Shown: positions 1 to 5,733 of the stretch, piece after piece
How the letters are laid out: each line of letters opens with the position of its first letter
Numbering within the stretch: the first letter of the stretch is position 1
DNA from: Ilumatobacteraceae bacterium
Lineage (GTDB): Bacteria > Actinomycetota > Acidimicrobiia > Acidimicrobiales > Ilumatobacteraceae
Assembly (NCBI GenBank): GCA_019090765.1
Contig: JAHRVJ010000086.1
Span: 1 to 12,140, forward strand
Direction: 5' to 3'
Length of the DNA stretch: 12,140 bases
Position numbers and translations under genes: made by a program
Notes under the pieces: generated by a model
Database searches by the model: none
What the model was told of the DNA's origin: nothing
Seen by the model: the letters and a program-made list of their open reading frames with translations, nothing else

Positions 1-1
1 G

Positions 2-1774
2 CACGATGTGTTTCGCAAGGTTGGCGACCTAGGTATTGAGGAAATCGATCTCCGGTGTGCGCCCGCTGACAACACCGGAGCGAGTATCTGGTTACCGGCG
101 CTGTTGGCTGAGAAGCGGGTGATCGAGATCGCCCTCGGTGGGGAAGTGCGTTACGTCGCGGCAGAAGACGCGGCGCGCTATCGCGATGCCCTCGGGTGCT
201 CGCTCCCGCTCGGCTTGCCGATGGCTTTCACCGATCCAGTGGCGCGGCCGCTGGAGGAGCTCGTTGGCCGCTACGCACGCACGCACGGCCCCTTTCTAGC
301 CACCGATATCGCCCGTCGGTTCGCTGCCCCTCCCGAGCGTATTGCCGGAGCCCTTGCAGCATTGGAAGCCGAGGAACGAGTGGTGGTCGGAGAGTTTCGA
401 CCCGCTGGTGTTCTCCGAGAATTCTGCGATGTTGATGTCCTTCGCCAACTGCGCCGCCGTTCGCTGGCCGCTTTGCGTCGGGAGGTCGAGCCGGTCGAGA
501 GGCAGACTTTCGCCCGGTTCTTGCCAGCGTGGCACGATATTCCGGCCAAACGTCGCGGCGCTGACGCATTAGTGGAGTCTTTGGGCGTTCTGTCTGGAGC
601 TGCCCTGGTCGCATCCACAATCGAAACTGACGTGCTGCCGGCCCGAGTGCTCGCGTATCGGCCAGCGATGCTCGACGAACTCTGCACGGCAGGTGAAGTG
701 GTGTGGGTCGGAGCGGGTGCTGTTGGTGCCCGTGACGGTCGGATACGGCTGTGCTTTTCCGATCAACTTCCGTTGCTGGCCGCCCGATGGGAGGAACGCG
801 AGGCACCCGATGGCGCTGTGCACGACTCGATTCGTGCGCTACTGGCTGAGCAGGGAGCCAGCTTTTGGGGCCAACTCCGCTCAGCTGCGCTGGGTACACC
901 AGACCAGGAACTACTGGCTGCGCTGTGGGACCTGGTGTGGGCCGGTGAGGTGACCAACGACTCGTTGGCACCGCTGCGAGCGGTGCTTGCTGGAGCGTCA
1001 GTGAAGTCGGGCGCAAAGGGGAAGTCTTCCCGGGGAGGCTCGGGGCGGCATCGGGGTCGGCCGCGCCCTGGGCGCCTGAGTCGTATCGGTCCACCAGCAG
1101 GCCAAGGACGCTGGAGCCTGGTGGCCCCGCTGTTGCAGCCAGCGCCCGCCCCGACGGTTGCTGCTCATGCCCAGGCGCTACAGCTGGTAGAACGCTACGG
1201 GATTGTCACCCGGGAGGCAGTGATCGCCGAAGGCGTGGTGGGCGGGTTTGCGAGCGTATACGGGGTGCTCAAAGTGCTCGAAGAACGCGGTCAGGTTCGT
1301 CGGGGTTACTTCGTAGATGGCCTTGGCGCCGCACAGTTCGCCGTTCCCGGCGCGGTAGATCGGCTGCGGTCCGCACGCGAGACACCCGATCCGGTAATCC
1401 ACCCCGATGATGTGCCCGACGCGATCGTGCTGGCTTCGACCGACCCGGCACAACCCTATGGTGCTGCGCTCGCGTGGCCCGACACTGCTGGTCGCCCGGC
1501 ACGTAGCGCCTCGTCATTGGTGGTGTTGCATGCCGGCGAACCGTTGGTGTGGTTCGATCGACGTGGTCATCACCTGGTCACATTTCCCAGGGCTCTGGAC
1601 GACACATCGTGGTGCGCTGCCCTGATGCTGCTCGTCAAGAACGATCGAGCCAAGTCGATCGAGATTCGCAAAGTCAACGGCGATGCGATCACCGACGCCG
1701 CTGCAGGGGTTGCCGAACTCCTACGCACAGCGGGATTCGCCGACGGCTATCGCGGGTTCGTCTACCGCGGCTAA
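2..1774 (+). CDS. lhr: Lhr-type ATP-dependent helicase, C-terminal part (5' truncated by window edge)
   Basis: The reading frame is already open at the first full codon (base 2) and continues to a TAA at 1772-1774. The GTG at base 8 is therefore probably an internal valine, not the start. The visible ~590 residues match my recollection of the C-terminal half of the ~1500-aa bacterial Lhr DNA repair helicases; RecA-like motor motifs are not here and must lie upstream. Counting from base 8, recognisable blocks are a winged-helix stretch at about 80-130, a following Arg-rich block (QLRRRSLAALRREVEPVE), an Arg/Gly/Lys-rich linker at about 331-358, a second winged-helix-like block at about 395-455 (VYGVLKVLEERGQVRRGYF) and the family's typical C-terminal end with an AGF...GYRG pattern. 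In studied Lhr proteins the C-terminal half consists of tandem winged helices plus a beta-barrel related to AlkZ-type glycosylases. It is convergent with the lipoprotein gene. Confidence 0.9.
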   Translation, partial: HDVFRKVGDLGIEEIDLRCAPADNTGASIWLPALLAEKRVIEIALGGEVRYVAAEDAARYRDALGCSLPLGLPMAFTDPVARPLEELVGRYARTHGPFLATDIARRFAAPPERIAGALAALEAEERVVVGEFRPAGVLREFCDVDVLRQLRRRSLAALRREVEPVERQTFARFLPAWHDIPAKRRGADALVESLGVLSGAALVASTIETDVLPARVLAYRPAMLDELCTAGEVVWVGAGAVGARDGRIRLCFSDQLPLLAARWEEREAPDGAVHDSIRALLAEQGASFWGQLRSAALGTPDQELLAALWDLVWAGEVTNDSLAPLRAVLAGASVKSGAKGKSSRGGSGRHRGRPRPGRLSRIGPPAGQGRWSLVAPLLQPAPAPTVAAHAQALQLVERYGIVTREAVIAEGVVGGFASVYGVLKVLEERGQVRRGYFVDGLGAAQFAVPGAVDRLRSARETPDPVIHPDDVPDAIVLASTDPAQPYGAALAWPDTAGRPARSASSLVVLHAGEPLVWFDRRGHHLVTFPRALDDTSWCAALMLLVKNDRAKSIEIRKVNGDAITDAAAGVAELLRTAGFADGYRGFVYRG

Positions 1775-1931
1775 CCCCTGAGTTAGGTGAACTCGATGGT
1801 GGCACATTGATTCGGACTAGTGGCGTCAGATCAGCTAGATGCGCTGGGGATTGATCGGTAGCGTTCTTCGCGGACCCTCACCGCACAACCCGGTGGTTCT
1901 GGTGTTATGACCTCAATTAGCCGAAGGCCCG
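1775..1931. other. Convergent intergenic gap, no clear feature
   Basis: This 157-bp gap separates the converging 3' ends of lhr and the lipoprotein gene, so termination signals for both strands are expected. I see no stable GC hairpin followed by a T run on either strand. There is only a weak gatca/tgatc pair with a long loop around 1830-1857. No tRNA or convincing small ORF is visible. Confidence 0.5.
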
Positions 1932-2660
1932 TCAGCAAGCGAGCAGGCTGGCTTCGATATCGGGTAAAACGCTGGGGTCGGGCAGCGCGACGAAACCGGT
2001 GAGTCCCACGCCGGTCACGTCCGGGTCGGACCTCTCGATGCTCGAATACAGTTCGCCTGAGGTGCCGGCTGGAATCAGAGTGAGATAGCCCACCCGGCCG
2101 TCGCAAAGCTGCACTCCCTGGGACGAGGTGTTCTCGATCAGGGTGGAGAAGTCATCACAGATGCCATTGGGGAGCGGCCCGTTGCTGACGAACTCGAATC
2201 CTGTTGCTGTGCGAATGGAGTTCCCAGGGCAAGCATTGGCCTCGGGGTCGAGGCCAACGAACACGACCGCCATGACGTCGCCGCTGGTGTACCAGTGGGC
2301 TTCGACCGATCCGGGCGCTGCTGGAAGGTCGGCGGGATCGGGGTCGCCGCCCTCGAAGTCGTAGGTCTGGGAGATCGCGGCGACTATGGGAGTGTCGGGC
2401 AATGCTGGCGGATCGGTACTGGGTGGAGCGTCGGTAGCTGGCGGCTGGGTGGCTGGAGGAGCGTCGGTCGCTGGCGGATCGGTACTGGGTGGAGCGTCGG
2501 TGGCTGGCGGATCCGTGGCGGGTGCGTCGGTTGCTGGCACCGCGGAGGTGGGCGCCGCCGTGTCGATCGTCGAGTCTGAGGAATCGTCGTCGTCGCTACA
2601 GCCAACAGCGATCAGTGTTGCGGCTGCGGCGAGGGCGAGAATGCGTCGGGTAGTGGTCAT
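1932..2660 (-). CDS. Secreted lipoprotein with Pro/Thr/Asp repeat linker
   Basis: This 242-aa protein has a classic lipoprotein signal: two Arg near the N-terminus, a hydrophobic Ala-rich segment at about 7-20 and a lipobox ending AVGC with Cys21 as the predicted lipidated residue, followed by an acidic SDDDD stretch. Residues about 35-88 are low complexity, built from ATDAPP, STDPP and ATQPP units, and probably form an extended spacer holding the folded domain away from the membrane. The C-terminal domain (about 90-242) has four cysteines (144, 168, 186 and 242, the last residue), which could form disulfides outside the cell. I do not recognise its family. The ATG at 2658-2660 is supported by a good Shine-Dalgarno and by the signal peptide beginning there. 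It lies downstream of the diguanylate cyclase gene on the same strand, but a 141-bp gap suggests its own promoter. Confidence 0.85.
   Translation of the reverse strand: MTTTRRILALAAAATLIAVGCSDDDDSSDSTIDTAAPTSAVPATDAPATDPPATDAPPSTDPPATDAPPATQPPATDAPPSTDPPALPDTPIVAAISQTYDFEGGDPDPADLPAAPGSVEAHWYTSGDVMAVVFVGLDPEANACPGNSIRTATGFEFVSNGPLPNGICDDFSTLIENTSSQGVQLCDGRVGYLTLIPAGTSGELYSSIERSDPDVTGVGLTGFVALPDPSVLPDIEASLLAC
2405..2501. repeat. 66-bp-period tandem repeat inside the lipoprotein gene
   Basis: A 31-bp sequence is perfectly duplicated at 2405-2435 and 2471-2501, giving a 66-bp (22-codon) period. Shorter degenerate copies of the core gcgtcggt...gctggcgg continue to about 2545. The period is a multiple of three, so gain or loss of a unit would keep the frame. 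It encodes the Pro/Thr/Asp linker of the lipoprotein. Confidence 0.85.
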
Positions 2661-2667
2661 GGCCGGT

Positions 2668-2676
2668 TCCCTTCTT
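2668..2676 (-). promoter_or_regulatory. Ribosome binding site of the lipoprotein gene
   Basis: On the minus strand AAGAAGGGA lies seven bases upstream of the ATG at 2660. It is one of the better Shine-Dalgarno sequences in the window, and it fixes this start together with the signal peptide. Confidence 0.6.
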
Positions 2677-2719
2677 GTTGGTTACCGCGACCGTAGCAAT
2701 GACGCTTCAGCGAGATATC

Positions 2720-2741
2720 AGCCAAGAGGCTGCCCGCAGCC
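2720..2741. promoter_or_regulatory. Overlapping inverted repeats upstream of the lipoprotein gene
   Basis: GGCTGC (2728-2733) and GCAGCC (2736-2741) form a perfect 6-bp dyad with a 2-bp spacer. AGCC (2720-2723) can alternatively pair with GGCT (2728-2731), so the two stems are mutually exclusive. There is no T run on either strand, which argues against a simple intrinsic terminator. About 60-80 bp upstream of the lipoprotein start, it could be an operator or an end signal for the diguanylate cyclase transcript. The assignment is uncertain. Confidence 0.3.
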
Positions 2742-2801
2742 CAAACGCAAGTGACGTTGAAACAATCAGCTTCGGTGCCGCCACCCAGAGCGCTCCGCGA
2801 C

Positions 2802-3866
2802 TCAGCTGGTTGCTGGTGCTGCCTGGTGATCCACCACGGTGCAGTTGCGACCGGATTCCTTCGCCCGGAACAGCGCCCGGTCAGCTGCTGAAACGACACC
2901 GTTCAGGTCGGACGCAGCACCCGAAGCGACGCCGATTGATACGGTAACGCTCTCCCCGTCCACGACAGGGAGTGACTCGATGGTGAGCCTGATCCGTTCA
3001 GCGACGACTCTGGCGTCTTCGTCTTCGGCCCCCGGCAGAAGGACGCTGAATTCTTCACCCCCGTAGCGATATGCAATATCTCCTCGGCGGAGCTGGGGGC
3101 CGATGGCGGTTGCGACGCTCCGAAGAACATCATCCCCGCATGCGTGGCCGTACGAATCGTTGAACCGCTTGAAATGGTCAATGTCAACCATCATTGCTGC
3201 AGTGGATGACTTCCCGCGGCGTGTCGCAGCTTCGAGGTCGAGGTCGAACCTGCGGCGGTTCAACAGGCCGGTCAGCCCGTCGGTGCGGGCCATCACGGCA
3301 AGTTCATCGTGCCGACGCCCCCTCCACATCGCAAAGCATCCAATCGCCAGCCCGAGTAGGGCCACGGCGACGGCCCCGATCGCGATGACATCAGAGTTGC
3401 TGCTGACCGGGGCCAGCGAGGTGGTAACTGGAGGCTTCAAATTCGAGACCTGACCTGCGGCGGGGGGCAGCGATTCGGTGCCCTGGTCTGGGAAGTCGAT
3501 TGCCTCTTGGAGAGCGCGGCTTGCTGCGTGGTAGTCAGACAAGATCGGCCGATTCACATCGAGCGGCCCCGGCGGCATCAACCGCAGTACTTTCAGCGCG
3601 GCCTCCGGGATCATGATTCCCGCAGCCTGAAGTTCGAACATGACTGATCTAGAAGCTTCGTCGGCCTCCTTGAACGTTCCACTCAGGGGCAACGGTGTTG
3701 CCGAGCCGGGCGTCGGCAGGTTCTCGAACTCTTGCAGTTCTACCTCAATGACCTGCAACGCGCGTTGTAGAGCTTCAACAGAATCTGGAGCGGCAGCGGC
3801 AGCGGTTCCGGCGCACAGGGTGACCGTGAGGCCTATTCCCGCGAACATTGCGCCTAGTCGAAACAT
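2802..3866 (-). CDS. Membrane-anchored GGDEF diguanylate cyclase
   Basis: This 354-aa protein is predicted to make cyclic di-GMP from two GTP. An N-terminal signal sequence or membrane segment (about 7-26) precedes an extracytoplasmic region of about 130 residues that I do not recognise and that could be a sensor. A clear transmembrane helix follows at about 159-180, ending in the basic WRGRRH. The cytoplasmic GGDEF domain begins at DGLTGLLNRRRF (196-207). It has the metal-binding Asp228 in MVDIDHFK, the substrate-binding FNDSYGH and the active-site variant GGEEF at 269-273, which is compatible with activity in known cyclases. The product-inhibition I-site RxxD is present as R260-D263, exactly five residues before GGEEF. 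No EAL or HD-GYP domain is attached. The chosen ATG at 3866 gives a full signal sequence; Met7 is a possible alternative. No strong Shine-Dalgarno is seen. Confidence 0.92.
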   Translation of the reverse strand: MFRLGAMFAGIGLTVTLCAGTAAAAAPDSVEALQRALQVIEVELQEFENLPTPGSATPLPLSGTFKEADEASRSVMFELQAAGIMIPEAALKVLRLMPPGPLDVNRPILSDYHAASRALQEAIDFPDQGTESLPPAAGQVSNLKPPVTTSLAPVSSNSDVIAIGAVAVALLGLAIGCFAMWRGRRHDELAVMARTDGLTGLLNRRRFDLDLEAATRRGKSSTAAMMVDIDHFKRFNDSYGHACGDDVLRSVATAIGPQLRRGDIAYRYGGEEFSVLLPGAEDEDARVVAERIRLTIESLPVVDGESVTVSIGVASGAASDLNGVVSAADRALFRAKESGRNCTVVDHQAAPATS

Positions 3867-3976
3867 CAGTTGATCATCGGCCGAACGACTCAGAATCTTG
3901 AGGAATCGAGCCCCTTTTTGGCACCCTTGACTAGGGCGACCTCGGTGACATCACTTGCGGCAAGAAGCCAGATTCG

Positions 3977-4564
3977 TTAATCGTGTGGCTGAACGGCCCG
4001 GAGGCCCGCCCAGGCGAGTACTGAAATCTCCCGCGCGACGTCATCAGGATCGAATTCCTCGCCGATTTCGACAAGGTGTCGGCTGGCTCCTTCGGCCATT
4101 CCGACCAGTGCCTGGGCGAGAGTGCGGCGATGCTTGGTGTCGATGTCGACGTCGATCATCGGGGCGACGGCGTTGGCTGCCTCCTCGGTTATCCGCCGGA
4201 CGGTGTTGTTGAACTCGTCATCGCGCCGGCTGCCTGAACCGAACAGGAGTCTGAAACCATCGGGGTTGTCCGCGACCCAACGAAAATACGCCTGGTAGGC
4301 CAGCTCGGTACGGTTCTTGCCGCTGTCGGCTTCGGCCGCCGCCTTGGAGATCCTGGCGAGCAAACGTTCGCCGACGTCATCGGTCAAGGCCTGGTAGAGG
4401 TCACGCTTGGAATCGAAGTGCTGGTAGAGCACGGGCTTGGTAACCCCCACAGCATCGGCGACTTCGTTCATCGAAGTGCCGTTGAAGCCGGCGCGCGCGA
4501 ATACTTCGAGCGCGACTTCGAGGATCTGCCCTCGGCGAGCGGCGGCGTTCAGTCGTACAGACAT
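3977..4564 (-). CDS. TetR/AcrR-family transcriptional regulator, FasR-like
   Basis: The 195-aa length is typical for the family. The N-terminal DNA-binding domain (about 11-58) has the standard helix-turn-helix pattern, with recognition helix in VTKPVLYQHFDSKRDLY (41-57). The C-terminal ligand domain contains FRWVADNPDGFRLLF (94-108) and ALVGMAEGASRHLVE. Both halves resemble, from memory, the actinobacterial fatty-acid synthesis regulator FasR, but this is a family-level impression and not proof of function. The start at 4564 begins just before the RRGQILEVALEVF helix and lies two bases from a perfect inverted repeat that could be its own operator. The 92-aa membrane protein gene ends 34 bp upstream on the same strand, so the two are probably co-transcribed. 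A nearby crotonase-like gene on the opposite strand fits a role in sensing acyl-CoA or lipids, by inference. Confidence 0.88.
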   Translation of the reverse strand: MSVRLNAAARRGQILEVALEVFARAGFNGTSMNEVADAVGVTKPVLYQHFDSKRDLYQALTDDVGERLLARISKAAAEADSGKNRTELAYQAYFRWVADNPDGFRLLFGSGSRRDDEFNNTVRRITEEAANAVAPMIDVDIDTKHRRTLAQALVGMAEGASRHLVEIGEEFDPDDVAREISVLAWAGLRAVQPHD

Positions 4565-4566
4565 GA

Positions 4567-4582
4567 GTTACCGAATGGTAAC
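4567..4582. promoter_or_regulatory. Candidate TetR operator (perfect inverted repeat)
   Basis: GTTACC (4567-4572) and GGTAAC (4577-4582) are exact reverse complements separated by GAAT. The 16-bp dyad ends two bases before the TetR start codon, covering the position where its ribosome binding site would be. Its TTACC-N4-GGTAA core is the kind of site bound by TetR-family proteins, so autoregulation is likely. I found no second full copy of this dyad in the window. Confidence 0.6.
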
Positions 4583-4598
4583 AAGTGTGACGCTCAGG

Positions 4599-4877
4599 TC
4601 AGAATCCGCGTTCGAGATCGTCGCGCTCGGCGGCCTTGACTGCGTAGCCGAGGATGATCGACGGAGCGAGGAGAACACAGCCGATGACGAGTGAAACGAT
4701 GATCAGAGTGGCCATGGTCGCGGAGAAGGTGAATACGAAGGCGATGAAGAAAAGCGCCATGGCCAGCGCCACGAAGAGGTAGCCGACTCGGTTCGCGAGC
4801 AACGTCCACTTTGCTACCTGCGCGCGTCGAGCACGGACAGGATCATCGGCGGTAGAGGTGTCGCGCTGTTCGGACAT
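4599..4877 (-). CDS. Small two-helix membrane protein of unknown function
   Basis: This 92-aa protein has a charged N-terminus (about 1-24, with RARRAQ), two hydrophobic helices at about 31-53 and 56-77, and a charged C-terminal tail (KAAERDDLERGF). Both ends probably face the cytoplasm. I do not recognise an enzymatic motif. The hydrophobic pattern and upstream position relative to the TetR gene (34-bp gap, same strand) support a real gene with a possible shared transcript. The start at 4877 faces the crotonase gene across an 83-bp divergent gap, so a divergent promoter region is expected there. Confidence 0.7.
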   Translation of the reverse strand: MSEQRDTSTADDPVRARRAQVAKWTLLANRVGYLFVALAMALFFIAFVFTFSATMATLIIVSLVIGCVLLAPSIILGYAVKAAERDDLERGF

Positions 4878-4960
4878 ACAGTCAGGCCATGCTACGAGCG
4901 ATTTCCAAACGTCACGAACACGGTCTCAACGCCGCCCGCTCGAATGGTGGTGCCTGAGCA
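4878..4960. promoter_or_regulatory. Divergent promoter region between membrane protein and crotonase genes
   Basis: Two genes diverge from this 83-bp gap, so it should hold promoters in both directions. I cannot identify convincing -35/-10 pairs. Small open frames that start inside it (22 codons from 4889; 6 codons from 4944 ending across the crotonase GTG) are noted but unproven. Confidence 0.4.
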
Positions 4961-5701
4961 GTGACCGCGAAGCTTGAGCAAAGCGGCAGGGTGGCGGTAA
5001 TCACCCTTGATCGCCCGCATCGCCGGAACGCGGTCGATCATGAGACGCTGCTCCGACTCATCGATATTCAACAGGCCCTGCGTGGAGGCGACGACGGTGG
5101 CACTCGAGTTGTGGTGCTCACTGGGGCACCTCCCGCCTTCAGTGCGGGCGCCGACCTCAACGGAGTCGATGGTGACGAATTCGGATCTGACTTGTCGAAG
5201 GTCCTGCGCGGCTTTGGCGACCTAGCGGTCCCGGTGATAGCTGCCATCGATGGGCCGGCCTTGGGTGCTGGCGCCCAACTTGCGATAGCTGCCGACCTCC
5301 GCGTCGCTACTCCGGAGAGTGTGATCGGTGTCCCCGCGGCGAAGCTGGGTCTAGTTGTTGATCCGTGGACCGTGAATCGTCTGGCTGCAGAGTTTTCGCC
5401 ACCGGTAGCGCGGGCGATGTTGTTGGCCGCGGAAACATACACCGGCGCTCAGCTGCACAAGTTTGGAGGCATTCACCGCCTCGGCAAACTCGATGTGGCT
5501 TTGGATTGGGCCACGCAGCTATCGCAACTCGCTCCACTGACTATCGCCGGACACAAGCTCGCCCTCGAACACCGTGTACCTCAGCCGCTCGCCGATGATC
5601 TGGTCGAGGCCGCCCGCGTAGCTGCGTGGGCCAGCAGCGACGCCGTTGAGGGGCGTACTGCGTTCCTCGAAAAGCGGGCTGCGAACTTTCGCGGCGTTTG
5701 A
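4961..5701 (+). CDS. EchA6-like crotonase-fold protein (enoyl-CoA hydratase family, catalytic Glu pair absent)
   Basis: This 246-aa protein has the full crotonase fold signature: RPHRRNAV near the N-terminus (18-25), the first oxyanion-hole segment SAGADL (61-66) and the second at GPALGAGAQLA (98-108). It should bind acyl-CoA thioesters. The two glutamates needed for hydration in classical enoyl-CoA hydratases are missing: the position before LA in GAGAQLA is Gln106, and the second site in GVPAAKLGL is Ala126. The same pattern (GAGxQLA and a P-x-x-K segment) is what I recall from mycobacterial EchA6, described as a non-catalytic acyl-CoA binding protein tied to mycolate precursor handling. 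Annotation as an active hydratase would therefore be unsafe. The GTG start at 4961 has only a weak upstream ggtgg as ribosome binding site. The gene converges with the sortase gene. Confidence 0.88.
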   Translation: MTAKLEQSGRVAVITLDRPHRRNAVDHETLLRLIDIQQALRGGDDGGTRVVVLTGAPPAFSAGADLNGVDGDEFGSDLSKVLRGFGDLAVPVIAAIDGPALGAGAQLAIAADLRVATPESVIGVPAAKLGLVVDPWTVNRLAAEFSPPVARAMLLAAETYTGAQLHKFGGIHRLGKLDVALDWATQLSQLAPLTIAGHKLALEHRVPQPLADDLVEAARVAAWASSDAVEGRTAFLEKRAANFRGV

Positions 5702-5709
5702 CGGTCGCT

Positions 5710-5726
5710 GGCCCAACGGTGGGGCC
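5710..5726. terminator. Weak hairpin between convergent crotonase and sortase genes
   Basis: GGCCC (5710-5714) can pair with GGGCC (5722-5726) around a 7-base loop, in the 32-bp gap between the two converging 3' ends. There is no T run on either strand, so it would be a non-canonical bidirectional terminator at best. Confidence 0.25.
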
Positions 5727-5733
5727 TGGTCAC

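Noticed and set aside
228..1094. Long open frame (288 codons) on the minus strand opposite lhr
   Set aside because: The translation is rich in Arg/Pro/Ala with no domain pattern, and the opposite strand carries a clear Lhr protein. It is a GC-driven antisense frame.
1775..1931. Possible tRNA or small RNA in the lhr/lipoprotein gap
   Set aside because: No TpsiC-arm-like GGTTCRA or cloverleaf pairing, and no promoter-terminator pair could be seen.
2405..2545. CRISPR-like repeat pattern
   Set aside because: Repeats are separated by related, not unique, sequence, keep a codon-multiple period and encode protein.
2386..2754. Gly/Ala/Ser/Val repeat protein on the plus strand (GGASVAGG units)
   Set aside because: It is the antisense reading of the lipoprotein repeat. 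The minus-strand frame has a lipobox, a signal peptide and a good ribosome binding site, and this one has none.
3900..3935. T-run near cccctttttgg as terminator for the TetR transcript
   Set aside because: On the minus strand the run is A-rich rather than T-rich and the possible stem is only three base pairs.
3945..3954. GTGA-CA-TCAC palindrome upstream of the diguanylate cyclase gene
   Set aside because: Arms of four bases with a 2-bp spacer are expected by chance, and the spacing does not fit the TGTGA-N6-TCACA site of CRP/FNR proteins.
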